A DNA stretch of 43,553 bases from Cyclostephanos tholiformis (taxonomy: Eukaryota > Bacillariophyta > Thalassiosirophyceae > Thalassiosirales > Thalassiosiraceae), in the NCBI GenBank assembly GCA_036939975.1, contig JALLPB010000066.1, positions 1 to 43,553 of the forward strand. Direction: 5' to 3'. The translations under genes and the position numbers were made by a program. Each line of letters begins with the position of its first letter. Position 1 is the first letter of the stretch. This document shows, piece by piece, positions 29,584 through 39,826 of the stretch. The notes beneath the pieces were generated by a model that had not been told where the DNA came from, ran no database searches, and was given only the letters and a program-made list of their open reading frames with translations.

Positions 29584-31234
29584 CTAGCTTTTCTCACTGT
29601 CGATATCACTAATCTGGTGTTCCACTCCTCTTTTTTGTTGATTTCTTGATGCAACGTTGGCAGTGACAGCGGAACATGATTCCTTAGAGGCAGTGCTCAT
29701 CCGTTTGTTGGCAGCCGAACCCTCAGGTCGAATGCTACAAACGCATTCTGGGTACTCTTCCCCAAAATGCACAACACCCTTAAGTGACACCAACAGACCT
29801 TGATTATCGTCCTCTCCTACGTTTCCTTCAATATTTTTTGGCTTCTTCGGTATCAAAGTCACAGTCATGGACTCTCCGTTCGCCAGAGGAGTGGAGTCTT
29901 CGTCTGAGTGCCTCTTTACAGCCAATGCATCCATGAATGCACTCTTGATCAGCCGCACTGACTCCTCAGTTAATCGGTCCCAAAAGCTTGTATCTTCAAG
30001 CTCCTCTGCAGTAAAGTTAATGAATCTTGTCACCGAGTGTGAAATGAACGAAATACACCCACTCGAGTCAAAAACTACAATTAAATCGGGTATTGAGCGT
30101 AATATCTGCTCCTTGCGACGGAGTTCGACATTCTCGTCTTTGAGGTCGTCAATTAGCAACTTCTTGCGCTTGCGTGATAGATGGGCTGAGAGACGATTGG
30201 CTGCCCGTTTCGCTTGCTTCTTGTCTTCCCATTCCATGATAATGTCGTCGACGGGTGCTGCGGTTGTTGGTGATAATTTCGATCTTGACGATGAAATTTT
30301 TCCGGTGGAAGTTCCAGCATCACTAGACTTCAAATTTAATGCTCCAGAGTTAATACTTCTAAGCGGCAAGGATGGGAAGAGTTTGCTTGGGGGAGGTGGC
30401 ATGGCAATGGCCGACGGCGGTATCGTTTGACTGAAGTTGTTGTTGGCCGAATGAAAACCCGGGGACAGACTCAATTTACTTGAAGCGGACGTCGCATCTC
30501 CTGAGATATGGTACCAGTATGTGATACAAGTTAGTGAGCGAAATTGAGAGCGATAATTATTGACAACAATGGTTCAAACAAAGGCTCACGTTACAAGAAG
30601 AGACAGAAAAAAAAACGCCTTAGTGAGAAGCCCACGAATCTCGATAAAAGATTATTACTAGCTTACCAGGAGGGGCTACTCCGATGGTGGCGCCACCGGC
30701 ATTAGAAACATAGCTAGCCAACGCAGCGGGTGACAGCGTGCTTGGGTGATACCCCGCTACAGCGACAGCTACATTATTAGCGTTCTGCTTCTGTTGCACG
30801 GCTAACAGATGCGCCGCGAGCGACTGGAATCCCTCCACGTATGGCCCCACTTGCTGCTGTTGCTGCTGCACTTGCTGAGCCACGAGAAGATTCTGCAAAT
30901 GCTTCTGTGCCTGTTCTACGAATTGTGAGGGGATCGACGCCACTCGCTGGTGCTGCTGCTGTTGAGCGGCGGCGACGGCAGCCTGACGCATTGCCAACAC
31001 GTGTTGGACTTGTTGGAACTGTAAGGCTTGCTGCTGGTGCATCTGTTGCTGCTGTTGTTGCGAGTAGAGCGATGACACGGCACCACCGGCAGCCTGTTGC
31101 TGCAGCGCGACCGACGCGGACACGTCAGGCGTCGCACCCGCATGAGCGGGAGCAGCATTCTCCTGATTGGACGCAGCGGCCGCAGTGTAGCCGCAGAGGG
31201 CGGCCAGTGCGTCTAGGCCTTGGGTATTCGACAT
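29584..31234 (-). CDS. bZIP transcription factor with PAS domain
   Basis: Two exons are proposed, 31234-30667 and 30500-29584, with a 166-bp intron (GTAAGC/TCAG, phase 1), giving 494 aa. The first exon is Gln- and Ala-rich with several Q runs, as in an activation domain. The basic region NRLSAHLSRKRKK (about residues 283-295) has the bZIP signature N-x7-R. A short zipper with DLKDENVELRRKEQIL follows. It runs directly into a PAS domain, SIPDLIVVFDSSGCISFIS...FTAEELEDTSFWDRL. The bZIP-PAS pairing is known from diatoms and related algae and would let a small ligand or signal control DNA binding; which one is unknown here. The start ATG is at 31234. The C-terminus is Ser-rich and polar. Confidence 0.85.
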
Positions 31235-32107
31235 CAATGGTTACTCCTCCCCCAACTATCTGAAACTCTCTCCCTTATTTTTTGGTTGTACAATCTAACT
31301 CTGGTAATCATGTTATGTTGGGACGATTGAAGCAAGCCTAAAAATATATACTTTGGAAATTCGGAAGACAGAGGGAAACATGGCACCTGGTTTCTTCGCG
31401 TTGTTTTTTGCTTTTTTGTGTTTAATTTTTTAATAATATTATTTGTTTAAGAGATACAACATCATGTGACGTTGGTGCTATCTCCAACAACTTTTCCCTC
31501 TCTCTCATGTTGCATGCGTGGTCGTCAGGGCTGCATCGATGAGGTGGATTCCTGCTGGTGCGGAATGCTTCCTGAGAAGGTTACGACATGAAATGCCGGT
31601 AGAAAAATGCATGCTGTTATGTAATCTAGGCTTCATTCTCTTCCATGGCAGCTGTTTTCGTGACGTATTTTTTAGATATGAAATTTTATGTGTGTACGTA
31701 GAGTGTACGTAGAGGGGTGAACAAGTGTAACAATAATAATAAAATATGGTATTAGGTAGGATCTTTGAGTCTCTCTGACAATGTAAAATAAATAAATAGT
31801 AATACTATTACTTACGATATAATATCGGTGGAATGTTCACCTTGATGCCTTGGTACTATGACGTGTCCAGATTTGAAATGATACTATTAGTATTATTTTA
31901 AAAACCAAAGGCCAACTGAGGTGGTTGTTGGTCGTAGCGCAGGGGACTTGAAGTTGCCTACTAGACTCGGGACGGGAGTTCGCATGATCTTGAGCGTGAA
32001 CATCATAGACACTTCGGTGATAGTAGAGTACCTAGATAATAATATATGATGCTAAAGGTCATAATATTATTACTGTCTGTCTGTTGAGTCCCAAATTGCA
32101 CTCAGCA
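31235..32107. other. Divergent promoter region between bZIP-PAS and PPCDC genes
   Basis: 873 AT-rich bases without a gene. A TGACGT core, the usual type of bZIP site, occurs near 31466, about 230 bases upstream of the bZIP-PAS start, so self-regulation is possible but not shown. The repeated GTGTACGTAGAG at about 31690-31714 is the only other repeat I notice. Confidence 0.4.
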
Positions 32108-33084
32108 ATGGCGACGCCTAAGGCAGGAGCGCCTCCTTCGTCTCACGATGAAGGGTGCTGCGGCGGAATTGTCCATCGAAATAGACGACCTCGCATCCTA
32201 CTCGGAGTCACTGGGTCGGTCGCCGCCGTTAAAGCGCCAAAGCTCGCCCTACGATTGGTTAGGGAGGTCAAGGCCGATGTCAGAGTCATTTTAACGCGCA
32301 CGGTGGAGCAGTACTTTTGGAAGGAGGGTAGAGCAGTTTCATCGTATGATGTCGAGAGCTGGCGGGACTTTTCGGCGGCGACATCGTCTTCGGCAAATGA
32401 TGCGGATGGCGACAACGATGATTGGTGGTCATCCGAGGGTCGAATATCTCTACATTGTACGTGCAGTCGTTCCCGCTGTCGTATATTATTTGATCGCGTC
32501 AATCGTGCATCGTATCATCTAAATCTGATTTGATCGAATACTAATAATATTCAGACGCGGATGAAGAATGGGCCAAATACACTTCCCTACGAGATACAGT
32601 TCTGCACATTGACCTTCGTAATTGGGCTGACATTGCCGTCATTGCGCCACTCTCGGCACATTCGCTGGCCAAAATTGCCAATGGACTGTGCGATGATTTG
32701 TTAACCTGCTGTTTACGAGCTTGGAATTTCGGCCAAGGATCAACGTCAAATGACGGAAACAGGTTTGCGTACAAGCCGGTGATATTGGCACCAGCAATGA
32801 ATACGGGTATGTGGCATCATCCATTGACGAAAATGCAACTAGAGACTATACAGAACTTTTCTGCTTTCGACCGTGCAACCGAAACTAGCGAAATCAAAGA
32901 AGATAGTGGTATCATTATTGTTGAACCTGCAGTCAAGACTTTGGCCTGTGGAGAAATAGGGGCCGGGGCGTTGGCAGAATTGGATGATATCATCCGTGCA
33001 GTGAACAAATGTCTGGTAAAACGAGAATCAGGTTTTCTCACCTCGAGTAGAAACAGTGATGTAAGTAATGTCGAAAAGGCATAG
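32108..33084 (+). CDS. Phosphopantothenoylcysteine decarboxylase (coenzyme A synthesis)
   Basis: Two exons are proposed, 32108-32456 and 32555-33084, with a 98-bp intron (GTACGT/TTCAG, phase 1; branch-like CTAAT), giving 292 aa. The enzyme uses FMN to decarboxylate 4'-phosphopantothenoylcysteine to 4'-phosphopantetheine. The flavoprotein start is RILLGVTGSVAAVKAPKLA. The catalytic His lies in LHIDLRNWADIAVIAPLSAHSLAKIANGLCDDLLT. The substrate clamp is PAMNTGMW, and the reactive Cys is in LACGEIGAGALAE. This matches the HAL3/PPCDC family. There is no phosphopantothenate ligase domain, as usual for plants and animals. A strong donor-like GTAAGT sits at 33061 inside the last codons, so a second 3' end form is possible. 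Confidence 0.88.
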
Positions 33085-33210
33085 GTAATTTGCTCCTTAA
33101 TACGCAACTTACTTTTTAGCGCTGATCTGTCTGCGAAACTAACACCGTTCAAGGCGTGGGATATTTATTTCAGTTCCACCTCCTCGTCCGCTTTGTCAAG
33201 GAAAGAGTCC

Positions 33211-33807
33211 ATGAAAAGGGCCCTACTTCTTTATGCCAAGCAAAAGTTTTGCAACATGAAATCATCGTATGACCAAATTCGCACAAGTCCAAACTCTACC
33301 ATATCACAGCTTGCCGCACCCATCAGTCCAACTCCAAACCTCATTATTGAGGCCTTCCTCCCCCGTCTTGGTTTAAACTCCAATTCTTTTCTTGTGGATT
33401 TAGGGTGCGGCGACGGAAGGTGGCTGATTGCCGCCCACGAGCACGCAAAATGTCGGTGTCTGGGCATTGATGTAGCCGATGATCGTCTGATGAGAGCGCA
33501 AGAATCAATATCAAAGAATAAACTTGAAGAATTGGTATATGTACGCAAGCAAGATGTGTTCGAGTTCGTGAAGGAGGGCTGTGATATTCGCGTCGCTGAC
33601 GTCATAGTAATGTACCTATTCCGAGAGGCGATGATGGAAATAGGGACCTTACTATCGAGAAGGTATAATGATTCACAAAAGATAGTGAAGATACTGAGCA
33701 TAGGGTTCGCGCTGCCCGGTTGGACGCCGGTTTATGAGGAGAAAATTGGTGGGATCAGAGTTTATTTGTACTCCACCCGAGATTATACTCTAATAAATTT
33801 GTCGTAA
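33211..33807 (+). CDS. Class I SAM-dependent methyltransferase, FAM173-like
   Basis: About 199 aa from the ATG at 33211. Motif I, FLVDLGCGDGRWLIAA, and the acidic end of strand 2, CLGIDVADDRL, define a Rossmann-fold methyltransferase. Motif DVIVMYLFREAMMEI and the ending LPGWTPVYEE...GGIRVYLY resemble the FAM173 group, which includes lysine methyltransferases of mitochondrial ATP synthase subunit c and ADP/ATP carrier. This narrower call is a guess; it could act on another protein or a small molecule. A splice acceptor-like TTTATTTCAG sits at 33164-33173 just upstream, so the 5' UTR may be spliced. It lies only 126 bases after the PPCDC gene on the same strand. Confidence 0.7.
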   Translation: MKRALLLYAKQKFCNMKSSYDQIRTSPNSTISQLAAPISPTPNLIIEAFLPRLGLNSNSFLVDLGCGDGRWLIAAHEHAKCRCLGIDVADDRLMRAQESISKNKLEELVYVRKQDVFEFVKEGCDIRVADVIVMYLFREAMMEIGTLLSRRYNDSQKIVKILSIGFALPGWTPVYEEKIGGIRVYLYSTRDYTLINLS

Positions 33808-34093
33808 AATACACTCTGTGTCAACAGCTATATCCAGTCTAATGAATTGTATGCTGATGATCTAAATGCGTCCATGTCAAAGGTTTAGCGTTGTAAGCTG
33901 TTACGGCGGGATCATAGCATTTCGCAACCCAATGAGGGGAAAAAATGAGTTCCAATGTTAATATTATGCAAACTGTGCAACCTGCGCATTCGTCTAAAAC
34001 CACGGGATATCAAATAGACTGTATTCGTAGATCGACATACACTCCCACGTTTTGACAAAATCCCCCCTCTTTATTCCGATTTTTGTTTCCCCC

Positions 34094-35318
34094 TCACTCG
34101 GCATACTGGTAGTGATTCTCGTCGATGGTAGAATATATGTGGCCCTCGTTGGAAAGATTATTTATGACCTTCTTTATCTCCATGGCGGAATATCCCTGCG
34201 ATGATACCTGCGCGGTAATATCGTCGATGTGTATGCCGCAATCAGAAGTCGCTATTAAAGGGGAAAGGAGAAAACAGAATGGACGATCGGGGGGGGGTAG
34301 AGGAGAGAAATACGAAGTGAGGGTTAGAGAAAAAAAAAAACGATAAAATACTAAACGAAAAAAAAAACGAAAGGAAAACTCACGACCCATCGTCTTGATG
34401 ACGTGGATGACGGCGTCGTCCAATCCGCTTCCCCCCCCCCCCCCGCCGCCGCCGATGCCGTATCCTCCCATACCCATTCCAATCCCCCCTCCCCCTCCCC
34501 GCGGCGGCGCCGAGACGGATGCCATCTTGCCGATGCCGATGCCCATGCCCATGCCCATCATGCCGGCGGCCTGCGAATCGCTCCGCATCTTCATGTGCCT
34601 CTCGTAGGAGTGCGCGACCTCCAGCAGGTGGTACGTCAGTTCGTTCCCCGAACTCACCGGTCGCACGTCGTTCGCGACGATCTGCCTCTGTCCGTCGAAT
34701 TCGCGAACCTGCCCGACGATGCGTATGTAAGCGTGATCGGTCGACGCGTCGCGTCGGAGCGCCGACGCCATGCTGCACTCGTCCCCCTCGTTGACCCAAA
34801 CCTTGACCTGCACGAGTCCAGTGCCGTCCTCGACGTCGATGAAAACGTTCGTGGACCGCTCCTCGTGCTGACGCACCGCCGCGACGAGCTTGACCATGTG
34901 CAACGGCCGGCCGTCCGCCAACGTTAGGTCGGTCCCACCGGACGGATCGCCCAGCGCCGAGTGCACCATCTTGGCGGTGATGGGTATGAGGGTCTGCTCG
35001 TCGTAATTCCGTCGCGGCTTGCCGGTGCCGTCGGCGGAGGAACCTCCTCCCCTCGAGGGCGTATCGCCGCCGTTGTCGAATCCGCCTTCCGTTTCGTGTT
35101 TTTTTTTATTCATTCAGTTGATATATTTTAGTCGGACGGGAGGAGGCGGGGATGGGGGGGGAGAGCGTATTAACGCGATGATAATTTTCGGGGCGGATGG
35201 ATGATGAGAGATTGGAAGACATGATATAATTCATAAAATATATAGCTCGGTGAACGATCAAACGTCGATTCGCCACTTTCAAGGAACACGCCCACCACTC
35301 ACCGCCATAGCCACTCAT
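34094..35318 (-). CDS. RPA2: Replication protein A 32-kDa subunit (RPA2)
   Basis: Three exons are proposed: 35318-35303 (16 bases), 35085-34384 and 34251-34094, giving 291 aa. The tiny first exon adds MSGYGG, and the join (GTGAGT/GGAAG) gives MSGYGGGFDNGG, the Gly-rich start typical of RPA2. The OB fold is at about residues 35-165: IPITAKMV, LVAAVRQHEERSTNVFIDVEDGTG, AYIRIVGQVREFDGQRQIVANDVRPV. A Gly/Met-rich linker holds a G14 run. The C-terminal winged helix reads IDDITAQVSSQGYSAMEIKKVINNLSNEGHIYSTIDENHYQ. RPA2 is part of the single-strand DNA-binding trimer of replication and repair. The second intron (132 bp, GTGAGT/AATAG) is a multiple of three without an in-frame stop, so retention would not break the frame. 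Confidence 0.9.
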
Positions 35319-35931
35319 CGTATCCAACTTTAGTCCTTGCTATTATGAATTTGATAGGCTTCTACGGACATACAAGAATGTTTGTTAGAAATTATGTGTA
35401 GCATCAAATAATTATGATATGATATTTACTTTTATTATTATGCAGAGCAATGACCCCGCCAATGACACAACAACAACAAGCATCCAAAATCCAAAGCGCT
35501 TGACAGACCGACAAAATATAGCTCGGGCGCGCCAAAAAATATCTTACAATTGACGCGTTAAAAATAATAGTCGTATTATTGTTAATGTGACTGATTATTA
35601 ATAAATAGGAATAAATAATATCCATCTCATTTTTTTTCAACTTTTCGGCTCGATATCGGGCGGGTCGGGCGTGGGCGTCGTCTCCGAGAAAACGTCATCG
35701 CTCTCCTACTCTCCCACTCTCCCACACACAAAAAACAACATCACATATTATGGAGAATGATGACATCTCGGAATTGGTGACATAAGCGTCCTCCACAAGC
35801 GAAAATTAGGAGACGAACATTCACGCGCTCAATATATATTATAATTTACATACACGAACTTCCTGTTCTTCCATTAAAATTTTTTCTGCATCAAGGCTCG
35901 AGGCGACAAGAGACAGTCCAAGAACAACGAA
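35319..35931. promoter_or_regulatory. Divergent promoter region of RPA2 and pyruvate kinase
   Basis: 613 bases between two start codons. An E2F-type site, GGGCGCGCCAAAAAA at 35525-35539 (TTTGGCGC on the minus strand), lies about 210 bases upstream of RPA2. RPA2 is a classic S-phase gene, so this site fits. The right part has a pyrimidine tract near 35700-35725. No gene is seen. Confidence 0.5.
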
Positions 35932-38125
35932 ATGAGAATGAGGCTTCGCGTCCTAACACTTGGCTCCACGCTAATGGCGATCCCCGCCGCCAACGCCTTC
36001 GTCGGGCCGTATTCAACGTCGCACGGCTCGAGGGATGTGTCGGGCACCGTCACCCTGCGCATGGGAGGTCGGGCCGGAATGGACGCATACGACGAGCAGA
36101 TGAGGAGGGCATCATCGTCGTCGTCGTCGAACACGGTCGCATCGTCGTCATCGACATCATCGCCCGCCGCCGGGGATGACAACTTCAAGTCGAGTCCCCG
36201 ATGGAGGAAGAAGACGAAGCAACTCGCGACCCTCGGTCCGGCATCGTCCACCTTCGAAATGATCGAGAAGCTCTTCCTGGCCGGCGCCGACGTCTTCCGA
36301 CTAAACTTCAGTCACGGCGAGCATGCACAGAAGAAGGAATTATTGGACATCATCCGTTCCGTCGAAAGGAAGTACGATCATCCCATCGCCATACTTGGCG
36401 ATTTGCAGGGTCCCAAGCTTCGCGTGGGCACCTTCGGCAATCCCGATGGCGAATTGCTCAAGAAGGGACAGATTTTTCGCTTCGATTTGTTGGACTTGCC
36501 TGGTACGGCAGACCGGGTTCGTTTGCCGCATCCGGAAATCATCGAGGCGAGCAAGGTCGGACACGTGCTGCTCATCGACGATGGCAAGGTGAAGTTGCAA
36601 GTCGTGGAGACCGGTCCGGGTTATTTGGACTGCGTCGTCGTCGTGCCTGGCAAGATCAAGGACAAGAAGGTTCGTTTTTATTTACTTTATTTACCATTGT
36701 AGTTTGTGTCATTGTTGTCGTTGCATCTTCGTGAGAGAGGGACGTGTGTGCTTCTTTCCTCGCGTTGTCATCGTCATTCCTCTCTCTTACGCCGCCGTTT
36801 CTCCCTATCGAATACATGTATATATTTCATTTCCATTCACAAGGGCGTCAATACCCCCGATTCTATCCTACAGATTAGCTGCCTGACAAAGAAGGATCGC
36901 GAGGACCTGAATTACATGCTCGGCATCGGCGTCGATTGGGTGGCATTGAGCTTCGTCCAACGGCCGGAGGATATCGTCGAGATCAAGCGCCTCATCATGG
37001 AATATAACCCGACGAATGCCTTCCCGCCCCACGTCATGGCTAAGATCGAGAAGCCAAGTTGCTTCGTCGGGGATTCCCTCGAGAAGATCGTGCAGCTCTC
37101 CGATGGCATCAGTGAGTAATACTTTCTACCCTTGCGCCGTGCCAATGTTTTCAGGATATTAAGATCATCGAATCTCAAGAGAATATGACATGCATCCTTC
37201 TTTACGGCCCCCGATGCCCAACAACCGCACTACATATATATAAATAACAGTGGTCGCACGTGGTGATTTGGGCGTCGAATGCGCCCCGGAGGATGTCCCG
37301 ATCCTCCAAAAGACCATCATCGACAAATGTAGGAAGCAGGGTAAGCCCGTGGTCGTCGCGACTCAAATGCTCGAGAGCATGATCGACAATCCGACGCCCA
37401 CCCGTGCAGAGGCGTCGGATGCTGCCACGGCAATATACGACGGTGCCGGTAAGAGAGGATATTTGTTTTCGTGCATCTATTAGAATTGTTGTAACGTCGC
37501 GAGACTGGATACGTGGCACTAACATCGATTTCCGACTTTTTGGCATGCACCACCCCCCCTCCCCCCCTCCCTTACAGACGCCATCATGCTCAGCGCCGAG
37601 AGCGCGGCCGGGATGTACCCCGAGGAGGCGGTGTTGATGCAACAGCGCATCATCAACAGGGTCGAGGGCGATCCTCACTACTCACTTTACCTGACGAGCA
37701 ATAGGCCCAAGATCACGGACGGCACCTCCGCGAGCGCGATCATCCTCGCCGCGCGGCAGATTGCGACGAACGTGAATGCGAAGTGCATCGCGAGCTTCAC
37801 GGTTGGCGGAAATACGGCCCGCCTCGCATCGATGAAACGACCGGAGCAGCCCATACTGGCCATCTCGCCGCTCATCGAAACTTGCCGTCATCTCGCCATG
37901 AGCTGGGGCGTTTACCCTGAATATTGTGCCGAGGGCGTCCTCGACACCGATAATTTCCGCTCAATGCTTGCAGTGGCCTGTGAGATTGGTCTGAAGAAGG
38001 GCTTGGTATCGAATGATACGGACCTATTGGTCGTCACGGCCCTTGAAGAACCTGACCATGAAGCCAAGCGCCTTTTGGGCGACGACGGGCTCCACGAGGA
38101 TGTCGTTGGAGCATCGTGTCAATAA
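35932..38125 (+). CDS. Pyruvate kinase, probably plastid-targeted
   Basis: Four exons are proposed: 35932-36669, 36844-37111, 37251-37448 and 37578-38125 (introns of 174, 139 and 129 bp), giving 583 aa. The enzyme makes pyruvate and ATP from phosphoenolpyruvate and ADP. The domain starts at [13 protein letters not shown] and has [36 protein letters not shown] and MAKIEKPS. Across intron 2 it has [11 protein letters not shown], and then [24 protein letters not shown]. Across intron 3 it has [12 protein letters not shown]. The C-terminal regulatory domain ([26 protein letters not shown]) is present. The N-terminus is hydrophobic and ends AANAFVGP, a signal peptide plus Phe like the diatom ASAFAP motif, so plastid import is inferred. 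A Ser run (about 36111-36165) links presequence and enzyme. Confidence 0.9.
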
Positions 38126-38162
38126 AATCAATCAAAGACAAATGATGATTGCACGGAATGTC

Positions 38163-39116
38163 TCATTTCATCCTCCGCTGGGGATTCTCTTCCTCGCCGA
38201 TGTTGAAGTAAAATCTCATTGCATTCCGATAAGTTGCGTCCGCCACGTCTCGAACTTCCATGTCCAGCGCCGACGCAATCCCCGCCAGACCCTCCAGCAT
38301 GTCGTCCCAAGCGCACGACGAATCCTCCAAGTCCGTTTCCAGTAGGACGAGCTGATCGATTGTTCCGATTTGCCTCATTATTGAGGGAGTCTTGGGGGAG
38401 TGGAAGTTTGGAATCGCCTGGACGTGGGACGCGGAGACGGGGGGGGATAGATATTTGGCATTCAGTTAATATACACACCGGCCAACGACGAGGAATGACG
38501 AAAAAGGAAAAAGGGTAGCCACCAGAAAAAGTCATGAAAACCCCCTACCGGCGCGAATCCGAAATAGACGTCCCCCTCCGGACGTTGCCCCTTTCGCACG
38601 CCGCAAGGAGCGACGGTATCATCCCCGCCTTGCCAGAAAACGAGTGGAAGTAAATTTTGGGCGGAAGGAGATATCGACCCCTCCATCGACGTTTGGCCTT
38701 CGTCCTGCGTCGTCCCTCGTTCGACATGGGCACGATGGATTGTTCGCCATCTCTCCTCCTGTCGTCGTCCTCCATCCCCCGAACATCGTCGATATCCATC
38801 GCGTGGCGATGCCTCCGTGTCATCTCATCCCTGACGCTAGTTAAGGAATCGAGCAGCTCGCCCCAAGCCCCCACCACGTGTATGCTAACCGGTCGTCGCA
38901 TCTCCGTCGCCAGCAGCAGCTGACGCTCGAACGCGTATCTCTGGACGTTCATCGGACACGAGAGTATGCGCTTCCTATAATTTCGAATCGTGGCCGTCCC
39001 CCCGCCATCCTCCTCCTCGATCACCTCCCTCCATCGCATGCCGTCCAGACCGATTTCCCCAACGATCGCGTCCGGACGATCGATTAGCCATCGTTTCAAA
39101 TCGACGATCCATCCGA

Positions 39117-39151
<35 letters not shown>

Positions 39152-39504
39152 GGGTCCGGCAATACCTCGTGCAAAAACCACGGATGGATGCCGTAGCACG
39201 GCACCAGCACCTTCCCGTCGAAATTCGAGCACGAACCCGACGTCGTCGTCGCCATCGATGTAACGATCGGATAATCCCTCGGATGGGTCGACATTAGCGC
39301 CGCTCCCGCGAACGAGAACGACGGCGCCGCGCCCACGTCGTCGGAACTCGACGGATACGACATCGACAAATCGGCACGACGATGTCGATCCTCGCGGGGG
39401 GGGAGGTGGTCGACCGCCATCTCGGTAAGCATCGCGGTTCGTAATAGCGGTTCGATGCCACCGGGTCCCAGGTGATAGTGACAATGACAGTCGAATAACC
39501 TCAT
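38163..39504 (-). CDS. TatD-family metal-dependent nuclease (one frame break)
   Basis: Two exons are proposed, 39504-38549 and 38417-38163, with a 131-bp intron (GTAGGG/CCAG) that joins YFGFAP to AIPNFHSPKTPSI. The family has a TIM-barrel metal site, seen here as FDCHCHYHL (HxH), CYGIHPWFL, VGEIGLDG (Glu), VSIHVVGAWGE (His), IYFHSFSGK (His) and VLLETDLED (Asp). So the active-site set is complete. The frame shifts between FSGKAGMIPSLLAACERGN and DVYFGFAP, near the C5 run at 38572-38576. One missing base there would explain it, either a sequencing miss or a recent mutation. Asp runs coded by a GTC microsatellite (about 39118-39150) enlarge one loop. The start ATG puts MRLFDCHCHYH at the N-terminus. 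The 3' end is 37 bases from the pyruvate kinase stop. Confidence 0.8.
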
Positions 39505-39826
39505 TGGCGTTTTATTCGTTCGTGAGAGGCAGGCATGCGACCGGACCGACGAACGACGGCCGAGGTGGCGCGCTTGGACGCGGACGGCGGGAGAGATACC
39601 TCTAGCTAGAGTCAAAACTCAACTATCTCCGATCCGAGGATGCGGGGGCCAGGGAGGGGGCGAGGGCGGTGCCTCTCCTACCCCCGCCTGCCCCCCACCA
39701 AAAAAAATCCAACACTGATAAATACATACCAGTTCCTACATCTATATACGATACGCACGCTACCATACCTCTCCTCCTCTTCTGAAAATTCGGTGGAGAA
39801 GTGCCGCCATCGCGCGCAGGTGCACG
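39505..39826. other. Divergent promoter region between TatD and the kinase fusion
   Basis: 322 bases between two start codons. AT-rich stretches near 39700-39760 (ATATACGATAC) might be core promoter. No gene is seen. Confidence 0.4.

Noticed and set aside
30841..31263. Plus-strand 140-aa frame opposite the Gln-rich exon of bZIP-PAS
   Set aside because: It is the antisense of CAG/CTG-type repeats and has biased composition only.
32108..33807. A PPCDC-methyltransferase fusion protein
   Set aside because: A possible splice from 33060 to 33174 enters a frame that stops near 33270 and does not reach the methyltransferase frame.
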